Made by a program: the position numbers and the translations under genes. Of a DNA stretch of 64,000 nt, positions 1 to 8,920 are shown piece after piece. The DNA lies in assembly GCA_025352225.1 (NCBI GenBank), contig JANXTT010000160.1, positions 43,933-107,932 on the forward strand. Direction: 5' to 3'. The stretch comes from Mucilaginibacter sp. GTDB lineage: Bacteria > Bacteroidota > Bacteroidia > Sphingobacteriales > Sphingobacteriaceae. Positions within the stretch are counted from its first letter, which is position 1. The number at the start of each line of letters is the position of its first letter. Below the pieces are notes generated by a model. The model was not told the DNA's origin and did not search any database. It saw nothing but the letters and a program-made list of their open reading frames with translations.

Positions 1-1
1 G

Positions 2-397
2 GCCAGCGGGTTAAGCAGCACATCCATACCCAATCCAATTGCCTCACCCGCTATAAATACAACATATACGTTAACTGCAACAAATAGTAATGGGTGCAGT
101 GCAACAAGCAAGGTTAATGTGGTTGTATTACAAGCACCCACAGTACCCAATGCCTTTACCCCTAATGGCGACAGTATTAACGATGTGTGGAAAATATTAT
201 ACCTTGATACCTATTCGGGTTGTACAATTGAAGTATTTAATCGCTCAGGTAAAAAGGTATTTTCGTCAATAGGATATCCCATTCCGTGGGATGGGAGGTT
301 CAATGGCGCTGATCTGCCTGTAGGCGTATACTATTATATTATTAATCCGAAACACGGGCGGAGTATGATATCAGGTTCGGTAACTATAATACGGTAA
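2..397 (+). CDS. Type B T9SS-sorted surface protein, C-terminal fragment
   Basis: The reading frame is open from the window edge, so the 5' part is missing. About 131 residues remain. The first 40 look like the end of a PKD/Ig-like beta-sandwich (Thr/Ser/Asn rich, ending SKVNVVVLQAP). The last 85 or so match the gliding-motility-associated C-terminal domain: VPNAFTPNGDSINDVW, then EVFNRSGKKVF, W-D-G-R-F-N-G, LPVGVYYYII and a final beta-strand. In Bacteroidota this domain is the type B sorting signal that sends large adhesins through the type IX secretion system. The product is therefore probably a secreted or surface-attached repeat protein. An internal ATG at 119 falls inside the domain and is not a real start. 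The cysteine peptidase gene follows 73 bp downstream on the same strand. Confidence 0.9.
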   Translation, partial: ASGLSSTSIPNPIASPAINTTYTLTATNSNGCSATSKVNVVVLQAPTVPNAFTPNGDSINDVWKILYLDTYSGCTIEVFNRSGKKVFSSIGYPIPWDGRFNGADLPVGVYYYIINPKHGRSMISGSVTIIR

Positions 398-470
398 TGG
401 AGACTAGGTAAAACTATATTTTGAGTTCTGCTTGTATAATAAAAGGATAATTATTAAACTTATACTTTAT

Positions 471-1898
471 ATGTATAAACTTAAATTTTGCTGCATTTTA
501 TTTTTTTTGCTAGGTTTTGGTGATGGATTATATGCTCAGCAACATGCCCGCGGTATGGACGTTGATGATCAGGCGTATCAAAAGGCACCAAAAAAAGCCC
601 GGTTAACCCGCGCGCTTGATATATTGCCATCCAAGGCTTCTATAAAGGCTTATGCCCCTTATCCAAAAAGCCAGGAACAGTTTGGTACTTGTGCAGCATG
701 GGCCAGTGCTTACTGCGGGCGTACCATGATTGACGCTATAAAAAACAACTGGACCGACAGAGATTTTATTACCAAAAATGCGTATTCGCCCGCTTTCCTG
801 TTTCGGCTTTTACGCCCGGATGATGGATCGTGCGTTGGTGGCTCTGTAATTGAATATGCTTTCCAGATCATGAAAACCAAAGGAAGCATCCCATTCAATA
901 GCTTGCCGGTTTTATGTGTGCCCAGTATAGATGAAACGCAGCTAGCTACCGCGGGGGAATCAAAACTAAAGGACTACGCCCGTTTATTTGATGTTGGCGC
1001 ATCCGAAAGCTTTAAGATCCAAGCGGTAAAGAAATCCCTGTCAGAAAAAAAGCCGGTTGTTATAGGCATGTTATGCCCCTCTTCTTTTGATTACGCTGTA
1101 AACTGCTGGCAGCCAACTGAGCAGCCATTAAGCTCATTAGGAGGCCATGCCATGTGTGTTATTGGCTATGACGATGAGCAATATGGTGGCGCATTTGAAA
1201 TTCAAAATAGCTGGGGTTTAAACTGGGGTAATAAAGGCTATATCTGGATTAAGTATAGCGATTTTGCCCGGTTTGTAAAATATGCATACGAGTTTGTTGA
1301 TTTGCCAGATGTTAAACCAGATGTGCCTGACTTGGCGGGCGCGGTTAAATTGGTGCTTTCTACTGGCGAACAAATGCCGGTTAACCTATTGGTCTCAACC
1401 CGGGGATTAAAGGTAGTTACGGCGGCGTCTACTAATCAACCGCTTACCATTTACAGAACGGCCGATTCTTATAATTCAGGCACTAATTTCAGAATTTATA
1501 TCTCCAATAATCAACCGGCGTATGTATACGCCATCAGTTCTGACCTGAGCAACCAGGTAACCAAAATATTCCCTTACGACGACAATACCAGCGCGGCCCT
1601 TACTTATAAAAAAAACGATGTAGCCTTGCCTGACGAAGATCACTATGTGCAGTTTGATAACCAAAGCGGGAAAGATTTTTTATGTGTATTATATAGCCGG
1701 AACGAGTTAAATATTAACGACCTGATTACAGCGATAGGTACTAAAGCCGGGACATTTAACCAACGGATATACAGTGTTTTAACCGATAAGATAACCGACC
1801 CTGCAAACATTACATTTAGTAGTGATAACATATCCTTTAAAGGAAAGACCAACGGAAAAGATATAGTGGCACTAATGGTTGAAATGGATCATAAATAA
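471..1898 (+). CDS. Secreted papain-like (C1) cysteine peptidase with DUF4384-like C-terminal domain
   Basis: I start the gene at the ATG at 471, which gives a clean signal peptide (MYKLKFCCILFFLLGFGDG...YAQ); the frame is open 13 codons further upstream. The protein has 475 residues. The papain fold is visible: oxyanion Gln68 and nucleophile Cys74 (QEQFGTCAAWASAYCGR), His226 (GGHAMCVIGYDDE) and Asn246 (IQNSWGLNWGNKGYIW). Residues about 285-475 resemble DUF4384 (RIYISNNQPAYVYAI, FPYDDNTSAALTYKKND, DEDHYVQFDN). From general knowledge DUF4384 is often attached to caspase-like or kinase proteins, so finding it on a papain-like enzyme beside a caspase gene is notable. The caspase-like gene begins 4 bp after the stop, so the two are almost certainly co-transcribed. 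The substrate is unknown. Confidence 0.88.
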   Translation: MYKLKFCCILFFLLGFGDGLYAQQHARGMDVDDQAYQKAPKKARLTRALDILPSKASIKAYAPYPKSQEQFGTCAAWASAYCGRTMIDAIKNNWTDRDFITKNAYSPAFLFRLLRPDDGSCVGGSVIEYAFQIMKTKGSIPFNSLPVLCVPSIDETQLATAGESKLKDYARLFDVGASESFKIQAVKKSLSEKKPVVIGMLCPSSFDYAVNCWQPTEQPLSSLGGHAMCVIGYDDEQYGGAFEIQNSWGLNWGNKGYIWIKYSDFARFVKYAYEFVDLPDVKPDVPDLAGAVKLVLSTGEQMPVNLLVSTRGLKVVTAASTNQPLTIYRTADSYNSGTNFRIYISNNQPAYVYAISSDLSNQVTKIFPYDDNTSAALTYKKNDVALPDEDHYVQFDNQSGKDFLCVLYSRNELNINDLITAIGTKAGTFNQRIYSVLTDKITDPANITFSSDNISFKGKTNGKDIVALMVEMDHK

Positions 1899-1902
1899 AG
1901 AT

Positions 1903-4167
1903 ATGAACACAATTTACAAAATGCTTATTGTAATATTTGTATGCCTGCATGCTGTAGGCTTAAATGCGCAAAACTTACTATATTACAACAACTTTACTGT
2001 AGCGCAAGCGGGATGGAGGGATTTTGAGGATGATTTGAGCAAATCCAGAATTTCTGGCAGCCAATATATTCTTACCCATAAACAGCATTCATCATCTGTA
2101 ATGTCAAGTATTATCCCGGTTGATTATAGCCGCAATTTTGCCATTGAAACTACGGTTACACACCTTGACGGCGACAATTTTCCAATAGGTATAACCTTTC
2201 AGGGACAAGATTCATTTAACCTCAATTATTTTGCAATTTCTCATACCGGGCAGTTTATTGTGGCTGCTTTTGAACAAGGCACAAGCAAAATAATTGTAAA
2301 CTACACCGTTTCATCTGCTATACACCCAGGGTCGGAAGCTAATAAATTACGGGTAGAAAAATCTGACAACCAGTTTAAGTATTTTATAAATAATACAGAA
2401 GTGGCTCACACCGCAGTTTTACAACGCTATGGCGATGCTATAGGTGTTTTAGTAGGCGGCCAGCAAACAGCCGCGTTTGATTACCTCAAGGTGGCCTATA
2501 CAAACCCGGTTGTTAACCATATCGAAAAAGCTGTTAAGGTAGTAAATACTGACATTACCGAAATGGCTTATCATACCGATTTTGAACACGACGACGAGAA
2601 CGAATGGGTGCTACCGCCCACCGACTCGGTAAAGACAGCATTAGCTAATGGCCGTTTTACCATATCGCGCAGTGCAAAAGGTGGTTTTACAGCGTCGGTA
2701 ACCGGCCTGAACACTAAAATAGACTTCCACCGCGATTATTTGATCGAAACATCTGCCATACATTATAGCGGTACATTAAATTACGGTTATGGGTTGGATT
2801 TTGATACCGATAGCATACGTCAGTACCATTTTTGGCTTGCCTCCGGGTATTATAGCATTGGTTACACACATAACGGTGTATACAACAGTATGATCCCCTG
2901 GACGGAATCAGACGCGATTAATAAAACCGCCCTGAGCGCAAACAAGTTAAGCATAATGCACAAAGGCGGGCAGCTCAGCTTTTATATCAACGATCAACTG
3001 GCCACCACGTATCCCGAAACTAAACCTACCGGCCATCGGTTCGGGCTGTCTGTTAGCGCCAATCAAAAGGTAAGCTTTAAATATTTGACCTATGGTTATC
3101 TGGATAAAGCGTCGCATATTGAAGTGCCGGGCCAGGCCGATGTTACCCCTCCGGAAATAACCGTTATTTCGCCGCAGGTTACGCGTGGCTTAAAAGTGGT
3201 TCAAAGCAGCGATGTATTACATGTGGCTGGCATAGCCAAAGATGCCAGCGGCATATTTTCGGTAGTTGTAAATGGCATACAAGCCACTGTAGATAAAAGC
3301 GGGAACTTTATTGTTGATGTACCTATGGCTCTTGGCGATAATCCGCTGATGATAGTAGCTACCGACATGAATATGAACAAGGGGACATATAAATTCAATA
3401 TTGTACGTAATAATGTTCCGGTAAGCGCGCAAGCTACCATCACCCAGGCAGCATCGCATGGTAAGTTCTATGCATTGCTTATCGGCGTTCAAGATTATAA
3501 AGACCAAACTATTCAAAGTCTGGAAGGGCCTATAGGCGATGCTACTACATTATTGCAAGCATTGGCCAGCCATTACACTTTTCAATCTGAGGATATTACG
3601 CTATTGAAAAACCCCACAAGAGCTGATTTTTTCCATGCACTTGATGAGGTCTCCGGTAAAATAAAAAGCGAAGATAACCTGGTTATATTTTATGCAGGCC
3701 ATGGTTTTTATGATGAGGGCCGGCACCAGGGTTATTGGTTTCCGGCTGATGCTGATCGCCAGCATAGGGATACATGGATATCAAACGCCGACCTGATAGA
3801 TTACATTACCGCCATCAAATCAAAGCATACCTTACTCATTAGTGATGCATGTTTCTCTGGCAGCATATTCAAAACACGATCTATTGAAATGGCGCCGAAA
3901 GATATACAGGAACTATATAAGTTACCCAGCCGCAAAGCCATGACCAGCGGAAACATGAAGGAAGTGCCTGATAAGAGTGTTTTTATGCATTATTTGGTGG
4001 AAAGGCTTAACCAAAACACAGATAAGTTTTTACCTGCTGAACAGCTTTTTTCAAGCTTTAGGGCAGCGGTTATCAATAATAGCCCCAATCAGCAAATACC
4101 CCAGTTTGGCGAAATCAGAGAATCGGGAGATGAGGGCGGCGACTTTATATTTATTAAGAAAGAGTAA
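1903..4167 (+). CDS. Secreted caspase-like (C14) peptidase with two LamG-like N-terminal domains
   Basis: The likely start is ATG 1903, 4 bp after the papain-like gene, giving MNTIYKMLIVIFVCLHAVGLNAQ as signal peptide; a TTG 24 bp upstream is only a frame extension. The protein has 754 residues. Residues about 25-200 and 220-400 look like two related beta-sandwich (LamG/concanavalin-like) domains. Residues 410-505 look like an Ig-like domain (PPEITVISPQVTRGLKVV ... GDNPLMIVATD). The caspase domain covers about 520-750, with catalytic His600 in FYAGHGF and Cys650 in ISDACFSGS. The catalytic dyad is intact. Such proteins are bacterial orthocaspase relatives that cleave after basic or other residues, but specificity cannot be read here. 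Export to the periplasm or surface is unusual for a cell-death caspase. It is probably an operon partner of the preceding peptidase. Confidence 0.9.
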   Translation: MNTIYKMLIVIFVCLHAVGLNAQNLLYYNNFTVAQAGWRDFEDDLSKSRISGSQYILTHKQHSSSVMSSIIPVDYSRNFAIETTVTHLDGDNFPIGITFQGQDSFNLNYFAISHTGQFIVAAFEQGTSKIIVNYTVSSAIHPGSEANKLRVEKSDNQFKYFINNTEVAHTAVLQRYGDAIGVLVGGQQTAAFDYLKVAYTNPVVNHIEKAVKVVNTDITEMAYHTDFEHDDENEWVLPPTDSVKTALANGRFTISRSAKGGFTASVTGLNTKIDFHRDYLIETSAIHYSGTLNYGYGLDFDTDSIRQYHFWLASGYYSIGYTHNGVYNSMIPWTESDAINKTALSANKLSIMHKGGQLSFYINDQLATTYPETKPTGHRFGLSVSANQKVSFKYLTYGYLDKASHIEVPGQADVTPPEITVISPQVTRGLKVVQSSDVLHVAGIAKDASGIFSVVVNGIQATVDKSGNFIVDVPMALGDNPLMIVATDMNMNKGTYKFNIVRNNVPVSAQATITQAASHGKFYALLIGVQDYKDQTIQSLEGPIGDATTLLQALASHYTFQSEDITLLKNPTRADFFHALDEVSGKIKSEDNLVIFYAGHGFYDEGRHQGYWFPADADRQHRDTWISNADLIDYITAIKSKHTLLISDACFSGSIFKTRSIEMAPKDIQELYKLPSRKAMTSGNMKEVPDKSVFMHYLVERLNQNTDKFLPAEQLFSSFRAAVINNSPNQQIPQFGEIRESGDEGGDFIFIKKE

Positions 4168-4225
4168 GTGTGTTTTTACAGACTCTGAAATTTTAACATC
4201 AAAGCTAGTACCCCCTTCTATATCA

Positions 4226-4262
4226 TAAAAAAACACAGCCGATATAATGGCCGTGTTTTATT
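4226..4262. terminator. Terminator between convergent genes
   Basis: An A-rich arm (aaaacacagcc) and a T-rich arm (ggccgtgtttt) form a hairpin with one internal mismatch and a loop of about 8 nt. It lies between the caspase-like gene (+) and the lipoprotein gene (-), so it can serve both strands. Confidence 0.6.
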
Positions 4263-4284
4263 CACATTATTTATTATAGAACTA

Positions 4285-4992
4285 TCAATTTACTTTAAAC
4301 TGAAAAATGCCCGAGTCGGAGGCGTTGCCATGCGTGTCTTTAGTAATTACTTTCCAGTAGTATGTGGTATTGGTAAGTATCTGTACGCCGTTTAAAAACA
4401 TATCTGTAATACCGCCTTGCAACAATGGCGGTGTTGTTGTTGTGCCAAAATAAACATCATATCCGGAGATGTTGTTATCTACACTACTGCCGGTCCAGGT
4501 AAGATTTACAGTTCCAGCTCCTAAATTAATACTCTGGCCAAAAGTAGGCGCGGTTATGGTAGCCGGGAAAGGCGCATACGATAGTGTACCTTGCCCGGCG
4601 TTATAAAATTTCCATGTATCACTTTGGGTAGTGGTTGTAGTAGTGGTTGATTTTGATATCACAAACCACGAGTAGGGTGTATTGCGCAACAGCGTTACCG
4701 AGAGCTGATTGGTAGCTGAGGTTTGGCTTGTTGTTGCACCTGTTAACAGGTTTTTAATGTCGAGCTCATAGCTGTCGGTATTGGCTGTACTGTTCCAATT
4801 GAAAACAATTGTACTCTGGGTATTTGATACGATGGTTCCGCTGGTGCAGGCAGCATTTTGTGCAGGGAATATTAAGCCCGCTTTCGCCGGCGATGGTGGT
4901 TGTGGTGTTGGTGTATCCTTTTTTCCACCGCATCCAGTTACGATCAGTATTAGCACCGGCAATATCAGCAGTTTTATTATTTGTGTTCTCAT
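4285..4992 (-). CDS. Lipoprotein with fibronectin type III-like domains
   Basis: The 235-residue protein begins with a typical lipoprotein signal (MRTQIIKLLILPVLILIVTGC, lipobox VTGC, Cys21) followed by a Lys/Asp/Thr/Pro linker. Residues about 37-130 and 140-235 look like two fibronectin-III-like sandwiches (NTDSYELDIKNL, TPYSWFVISKS; NNISGYDVYFGT, TTYYWKVITKD). No catalytic motif is visible. It lies 32 bp downstream of the GH74 gene on the same strand, so it may be a surface lipoprotein that assists glycan binding, as SusE/F-type proteins do. That role is inferred only from position and domain type. Confidence 0.75.
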   Translation of the reverse strand: MRTQIIKLLILPVLILIVTGCGGKKDTPTPQPPSPAKAGLIFPAQNAACTSGTIVSNTQSTIVFNWNSTANTDSYELDIKNLLTGATTSQTSATNQLSVTLLRNTPYSWFVISKSTTTTTTTQSDTWKFYNAGQGTLSYAPFPATITAPTFGQSINLGAGTVNLTWTGSSVDNNISGYDVYFGTTTTPPLLQGGITDMFLNGVQILTNTTYYWKVITKDTHGNASDSGIFQFKVN

Positions 4993-5024
4993 TTTGTGTT
5001 TCTTAAATTCTGTCCTAATACTGT

Positions 5025-8000
5025 TTATTTCTTTATTATTTTAAAGGCCGTCTCTTTATTATCCGCCGTTAAATTCAGCATATATACACCGGGTACTAAT
5101 CCCGATAGGTTAATCTCTACCACTCCAGACGCATTAGCGTAATTGCCCGAATAAACCAAGCGGCTATACAAATCGTAAACATGGATGGTTGCAACCTTTA
5201 TATTATCTTTCCCCAGGTTCACCTTTATAGTCGTTTCAAATGGGTTTGGATAAACCAGCTTATCATCAGAAATTACAATGTTTTCTGTAAATTCTCCCTG
5301 GCATAGTTTATCGGTACTAACCGAAATAGTGTTGCTTCCTTTGTTCAAAGTTAAGGTTAACTGGCCGGAGGTAGTTGTAATCGCCTTGCCGTTTAAACTT
5401 ACATTATAAGCGTTTGATCCGCTCATTGATAATACTACCTGGTTAGTGCCTTTAATAGTTGCTGTATAAACAGACAGGTCTTTGGGCTCGGTTATTACTG
5501 CAATAAAGCATTGCTGGTAGGTGGGCTGCCCGGTTACGGTTAAACATACGTTATAAGTTCCGGCTGCCAGGTTATTAATTCGCACCGAATCTGTAAAAGT
5601 ATAAGGTGTATTTAAACCCGTGGCGGTTATTGTTGCGGTATAGTTTAAATGTTGGGCGGCGGTTATATTTATTGATCCGTTGCTGGTGCCTTTACAGGTA
5701 GCGCTCAAATCGCTAACTTTAAAATTGTTTGTTGGCAGGCCAAACATCACACTCATAACAGTAGCCGCCGATGTCTGTTGAAGGCCGTTAAGGCTGATAC
5801 TTACCGTATACGACCCCGCTAAAGTAGCCGTATAGCTAGCATTGGTTGCTCCGCTTATATTTACACCATCTTTAATCCATTGATAAGTATAACCAGTGCC
5901 CGGCATGGCTGTTAGCATAATGCTACCGCCCGAAGGAATACTTTTACTGCCGGTGCTTATGGTTGGTACGGGTACATAGTTAAACCCCGCCAGCGTACCT
6001 GTTCCTAACGGTGTAGTTACACCTACATTTCCGTTACCACCCGCTCCAACTACAGCCGTTATACTTGTTGGCGAAACTAACGTAAAAGAAGTGGCAGCAA
6101 CTCCGCCAAAACTAACGGCGGTTGTACCAGTAAAGTCAGTACCTGTAATGGTAACTGTTGTGCCGGCTATTGCTGTGGTAGGGCTTACTGAAGTAACCGC
6201 AGGTGCCGATGGGTTAGTAACGGATGTGCCATTTTGAGAGACAGAGACAGTTTTTGTTATGTTGCCTCCAATAAGTGTAAGTGTTGCTGTACGCGCAGCC
6301 GAACCTGTATTTGCCGTTGCAGCAACAGTAAACGAACCATTACCGTTTCCACCTGTGGCAGATAAGGTGAGCCAGGTTTGATCGGCAGTTACCGTCCAGG
6401 TTTGATTAGCGGTTACTGTTAACAATTGCGAAGAAGCACCAGACGAGTAATTAAGGCTACCCGGCGAAACAAGCAGAGAGGCTACTGTTGAGCCATACGC
6501 AATGCCCCGGCCCGCAGTACTAAGGTAAACCCGGCCATAAATATTTTTATCGCCCATTACAAATTGGCCATTAGCAGGGCCGCCATACTGGTGCGCGTCG
6601 TCATTTACACGAACCCAGGTTACCCCTTTATCTGTTGAACGATGTAAGCCTGTTACACCGCCCACTGTTCCCCAAATAAAAATAGTTTCGTAACCGCCTA
6701 CAGTAAGGGCCTTGCCCATGCCCACGGCACTACAAGTGGTTACCCCGTTTATTTTTTGAAATGGAGTAGCACCGCCATCTTCGGTGTATGCTAGGCCCCC
6801 GTTATATAAGGCAACCCATACAGTACCTTCTCTGCCAGGGATAGTCCTTATTATTCGTGAACCATAACTATTTGTACTATTAGCAGCGGCATTAAATGAT
6901 ACACCTCCATCGGTACTCACCATTAAACTGCCATCATTATTATTATAGGCATAAAATTTGTTTGAATTTGAGCCATCGGCAACTGGCCGGGCGTTATTGA
7001 TATTAAGCCCGGTTACGGTAGTCCAGGTTGAGCCATTGTCGGTTGAGCGGTAGGTGGTAGTAGAGTTGTCCGGGCAATGTAATAGTACACTTCCATCTGC
7101 TGATAAAGCCACCTGCCCACCTGTACCCTTTAATACGGCAACTTTTGTCCAGGTTATACCCTGGTCATTTGAATAATACATCGAGCCACCTACACGTACT
7201 AATTTATTGCTGTTGTTTACCGCATAATCTAACCCGCCGGTTGATCCCATTCGTGGGTTATGTATAGGTGCATATTGTGCCGCGTCTGTATGCCTGAAAC
7301 CATCATAATCGCCAATAACAGAAAAAAACGGACCGTTTTTAATGCTTATAATATTGAGCGGAACGGTTTCTTCGAGGCCTTTAACATTAAACTTCCAAAT
7401 GCCTGCACTAGCATTAATATCCTCATTTACATATAACCCATTACCCGATACTACATATACTTTATTTGTATTTGATGGATCAAACTCAACACAAGCCGCC
7501 CAATGGATAGACTGCCCCGGTACCCATGTAATGCCATTAGCATCTACACTAAAACCCCTTGCTACAACATCTGTCCAGTTTGAACCGCCGTCTGTAGAAT
7601 AATAGATCTTATCGCCATAAGTAGAACCGTATTGCAAATCGTAAGTATTGGTGGTAGAGGCTACTAAACGGCTAGGGTTATTAGGGTCAACACTAATACC
7701 GCAATAAGCTTTGTTTACCCGGCTAGCTCCTGATAGTGGTGTGATATTGGTCCAGGATCCATCGGCAAGGGTGTATTTCCATATCTCCCCTGCATTACAA
7801 GGTTCGGCGGTTGTGCCATAAGGGCCGGAGCCATTTGCATAAGTGATAAATAATGATGCATTATTGCCAGATAACACGGCCCTCAGAGGCATTAAACCCG
7901 CGCCCAGATTAGGATTGATCAACGCTGAGAAGGTTGAGCCGCCATCTTCGCTTTTGTACAAGTTATTGCTGCTGCCTGTGCGGGATATTCCGGCAAATAT

Positions 8001-8672
8001 TCGTTGCGTAGTGCCGCCAGAAGCGCTTGATTTATCCAGTACAACAAAACTTATTCCGTTGCCATTAGCCGTAGTAGTTACATTAAGCGAAGAAACATTG
8101 CTCCAGGTAGAGCCCGAGTTTGTACTTTTAAATAAACCATTTGACTGGGTTCCGCAATATAAAACAGAACTGTTGTTTGGGTCAACCTGCAGCTTTTCGC
8201 CGGTACCCCGCCCAAGCGCGTTCCCGTTGATCTTAAATTGAGAAGTAACATCGGTAACTGTAAATGTAGCACCGTAATCGGCAGATCGCATAATATAACT
8301 TTTACCGCCATTAAAATAAGAGATACCTGCCGCGATATAAACAATACTAGGCGATAGCGGATCGGTGGCCAAAGATTGTACGCCTAAATACCCTTGAGTG
8401 TTTTCGCTGGCAAAATCTACTAATGGTATCCATTTGCTATTTGCTATGTCCCATCGATAGGCTCCGCCCACATCGGTGCGCGCATACATCAGCCCGGGCT
8501 GGGTTTTACTGGTAATAATACCCGATACAAAGCCGCCACCCCCAATGGCCACATTGCCCCAGCTATAAGGCTCTGTTGTTTGCGCCTTAGCAACATTGGT
8601 ACAAAACAGATAATACATACATACCTGTAAAATTATTATAGCTCTACAGTTTACTGATAAAAGTTTTCTCAT
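5025..8672 (-). CDS. Secreted GH74 xyloglucanase-like glycosidase with BACON, IPT/TIG, Ig-like and T9SS type A domains
   Basis: I prefer the ATG at 8672 (MRKLLSVN..., signal peptide ending NVAKAQ); the frame extends to 8705. Residue numbers below count from the upstream ATG. Residues 45-740 are a double seven-bladed BNR propeller with repeated S-x-D-x-G-x-T-W boxes. The opening YSWGNVAIGGGGFVSGI, YARTDVGGAYRW and, later, GDYDGFRHTD are GH74 hallmarks. Asp78 and Asp466/468 occupy the places of the two family catalytic aspartates. A BACON domain (745-826, ends VSVSQNG), an IPT/TIG domain (835-911) and an Ig-like domain (913-985) follow, then a repeat region. A type A T9SS sorting domain closes the protein (about 1150-1226: VYPNPFETTI, IHVYDLYSRLVYSG, LVPGVYML). 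GH74 enzymes usually cut xyloglucan endo-wise. No SusC/D pair sits beside it, so it appears to act as a stand-alone secreted enzyme. Confidence 0.9.
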   Translation of the reverse strand: MRKLLSVNCRAIIILQVCMYYLFCTNVAKAQTTEPYSWGNVAIGGGGFVSGIITSKTQPGLMYARTDVGGAYRWDIANSKWIPLVDFASENTQGYLGVQSLATDPLSPSIVYIAAGISYFNGGKSYIMRSADYGATFTVTDVTSQFKINGNALGRGTGEKLQVDPNNSSVLYCGTQSNGLFKSTNSGSTWSNVSSLNVTTTANGNGISFVVLDKSSASGGTTQRIFAGISRTGSSNNLYKSEDGGSTFSALINPNLGAGLMPLRAVLSGNNASLFITYANGSGPYGTTAEPCNAGEIWKYTLADGSWTNITPLSGASRVNKAYCGISVDPNNPSRLVASTTNTYDLQYGSTYGDKIYYSTDGGSNWTDVVARGFSVDANGITWVPGQSIHWAACVEFDPSNTNKVYVVSGNGLYVNEDINASAGIWKFNVKGLEETVPLNIISIKNGPFFSVIGDYDGFRHTDAAQYAPIHNPRMGSTGGLDYAVNNSNKLVRVGGSMYYSNDQGITWTKVAVLKGTGGQVALSADGSVLLHCPDNSTTTYRSTDNGSTWTTVTGLNINNARPVADGSNSNKFYAYNNNDGSLMVSTDGGVSFNAAANSTNSYGSRIIRTIPGREGTVWVALYNGGLAYTEDGGATPFQKINGVTTCSAVGMGKALTVGGYETIFIWGTVGGVTGLHRSTDKGVTWVRVNDDAHQYGGPANGQFVMGDKNIYGRVYLSTAGRGIAYGSTVASLLVSPGSLNYSSGASSQLLTVTANQTWTVTADQTWLTLSATGGNGNGSFTVAATANTGSAARTATLTLIGGNITKTVSVSQNGTSVTNPSAPAVTSVSPTTAIAGTTVTITGTDFTGTTAVSFGGVAATSFTLVSPTSITAVVGAGGNGNVGVTTPLGTGTLAGFNYVPVPTISTGSKSIPSGGSIMLTAMPGTGYTYQWIKDGVNISGATNASYTATLAGSYTVSISLNGLQQTSAATVMSVMFGLPTNNFKVSDLSATCKGTSNGSINITAAQHLNYTATITATGLNTPYTFTDSVRINNLAAGTYNVCLTVTGQPTYQQCFIAVITEPKDLSVYTATIKGTNQVVLSMSGSNAYNVSLNGKAITTTSGQLTLTLNKGSNTISVSTDKLCQGEFTENIVISDDKLVYPNPFETTIKVNLGKDNIKVATIHVYDLYSRLVYSGNYANASGVVEINLSGLVPGVYMLNLTADNKETAFKIIKK

Positions 8673-8920
8673 AATATTTAATAGCTTGTATCTTGGTTTT
8701 AACATCCCATTAATTGCATAGCAGTTTTATGCAGCGGTGTAATAATAGCTGTTGCATAAAAGTTTATACTATTACGGGCTTGTAAAAGTTTCTTTTCTAC
8801 AAATTTAGCTTTAAATAAAGGGAGATATGTGCAATTATAGGGTAACAAATGTTAACATTTTACCCCATAATTCTCGTTTTTATAAAAAGTAACGACTAAA
8901 AACAGATGTTTATTAAATTG

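Noticed and set aside
90..272. 60-codon frame at the left edge
   Set aside because: It overlaps the type B sorting domain in another frame and resembles nothing.
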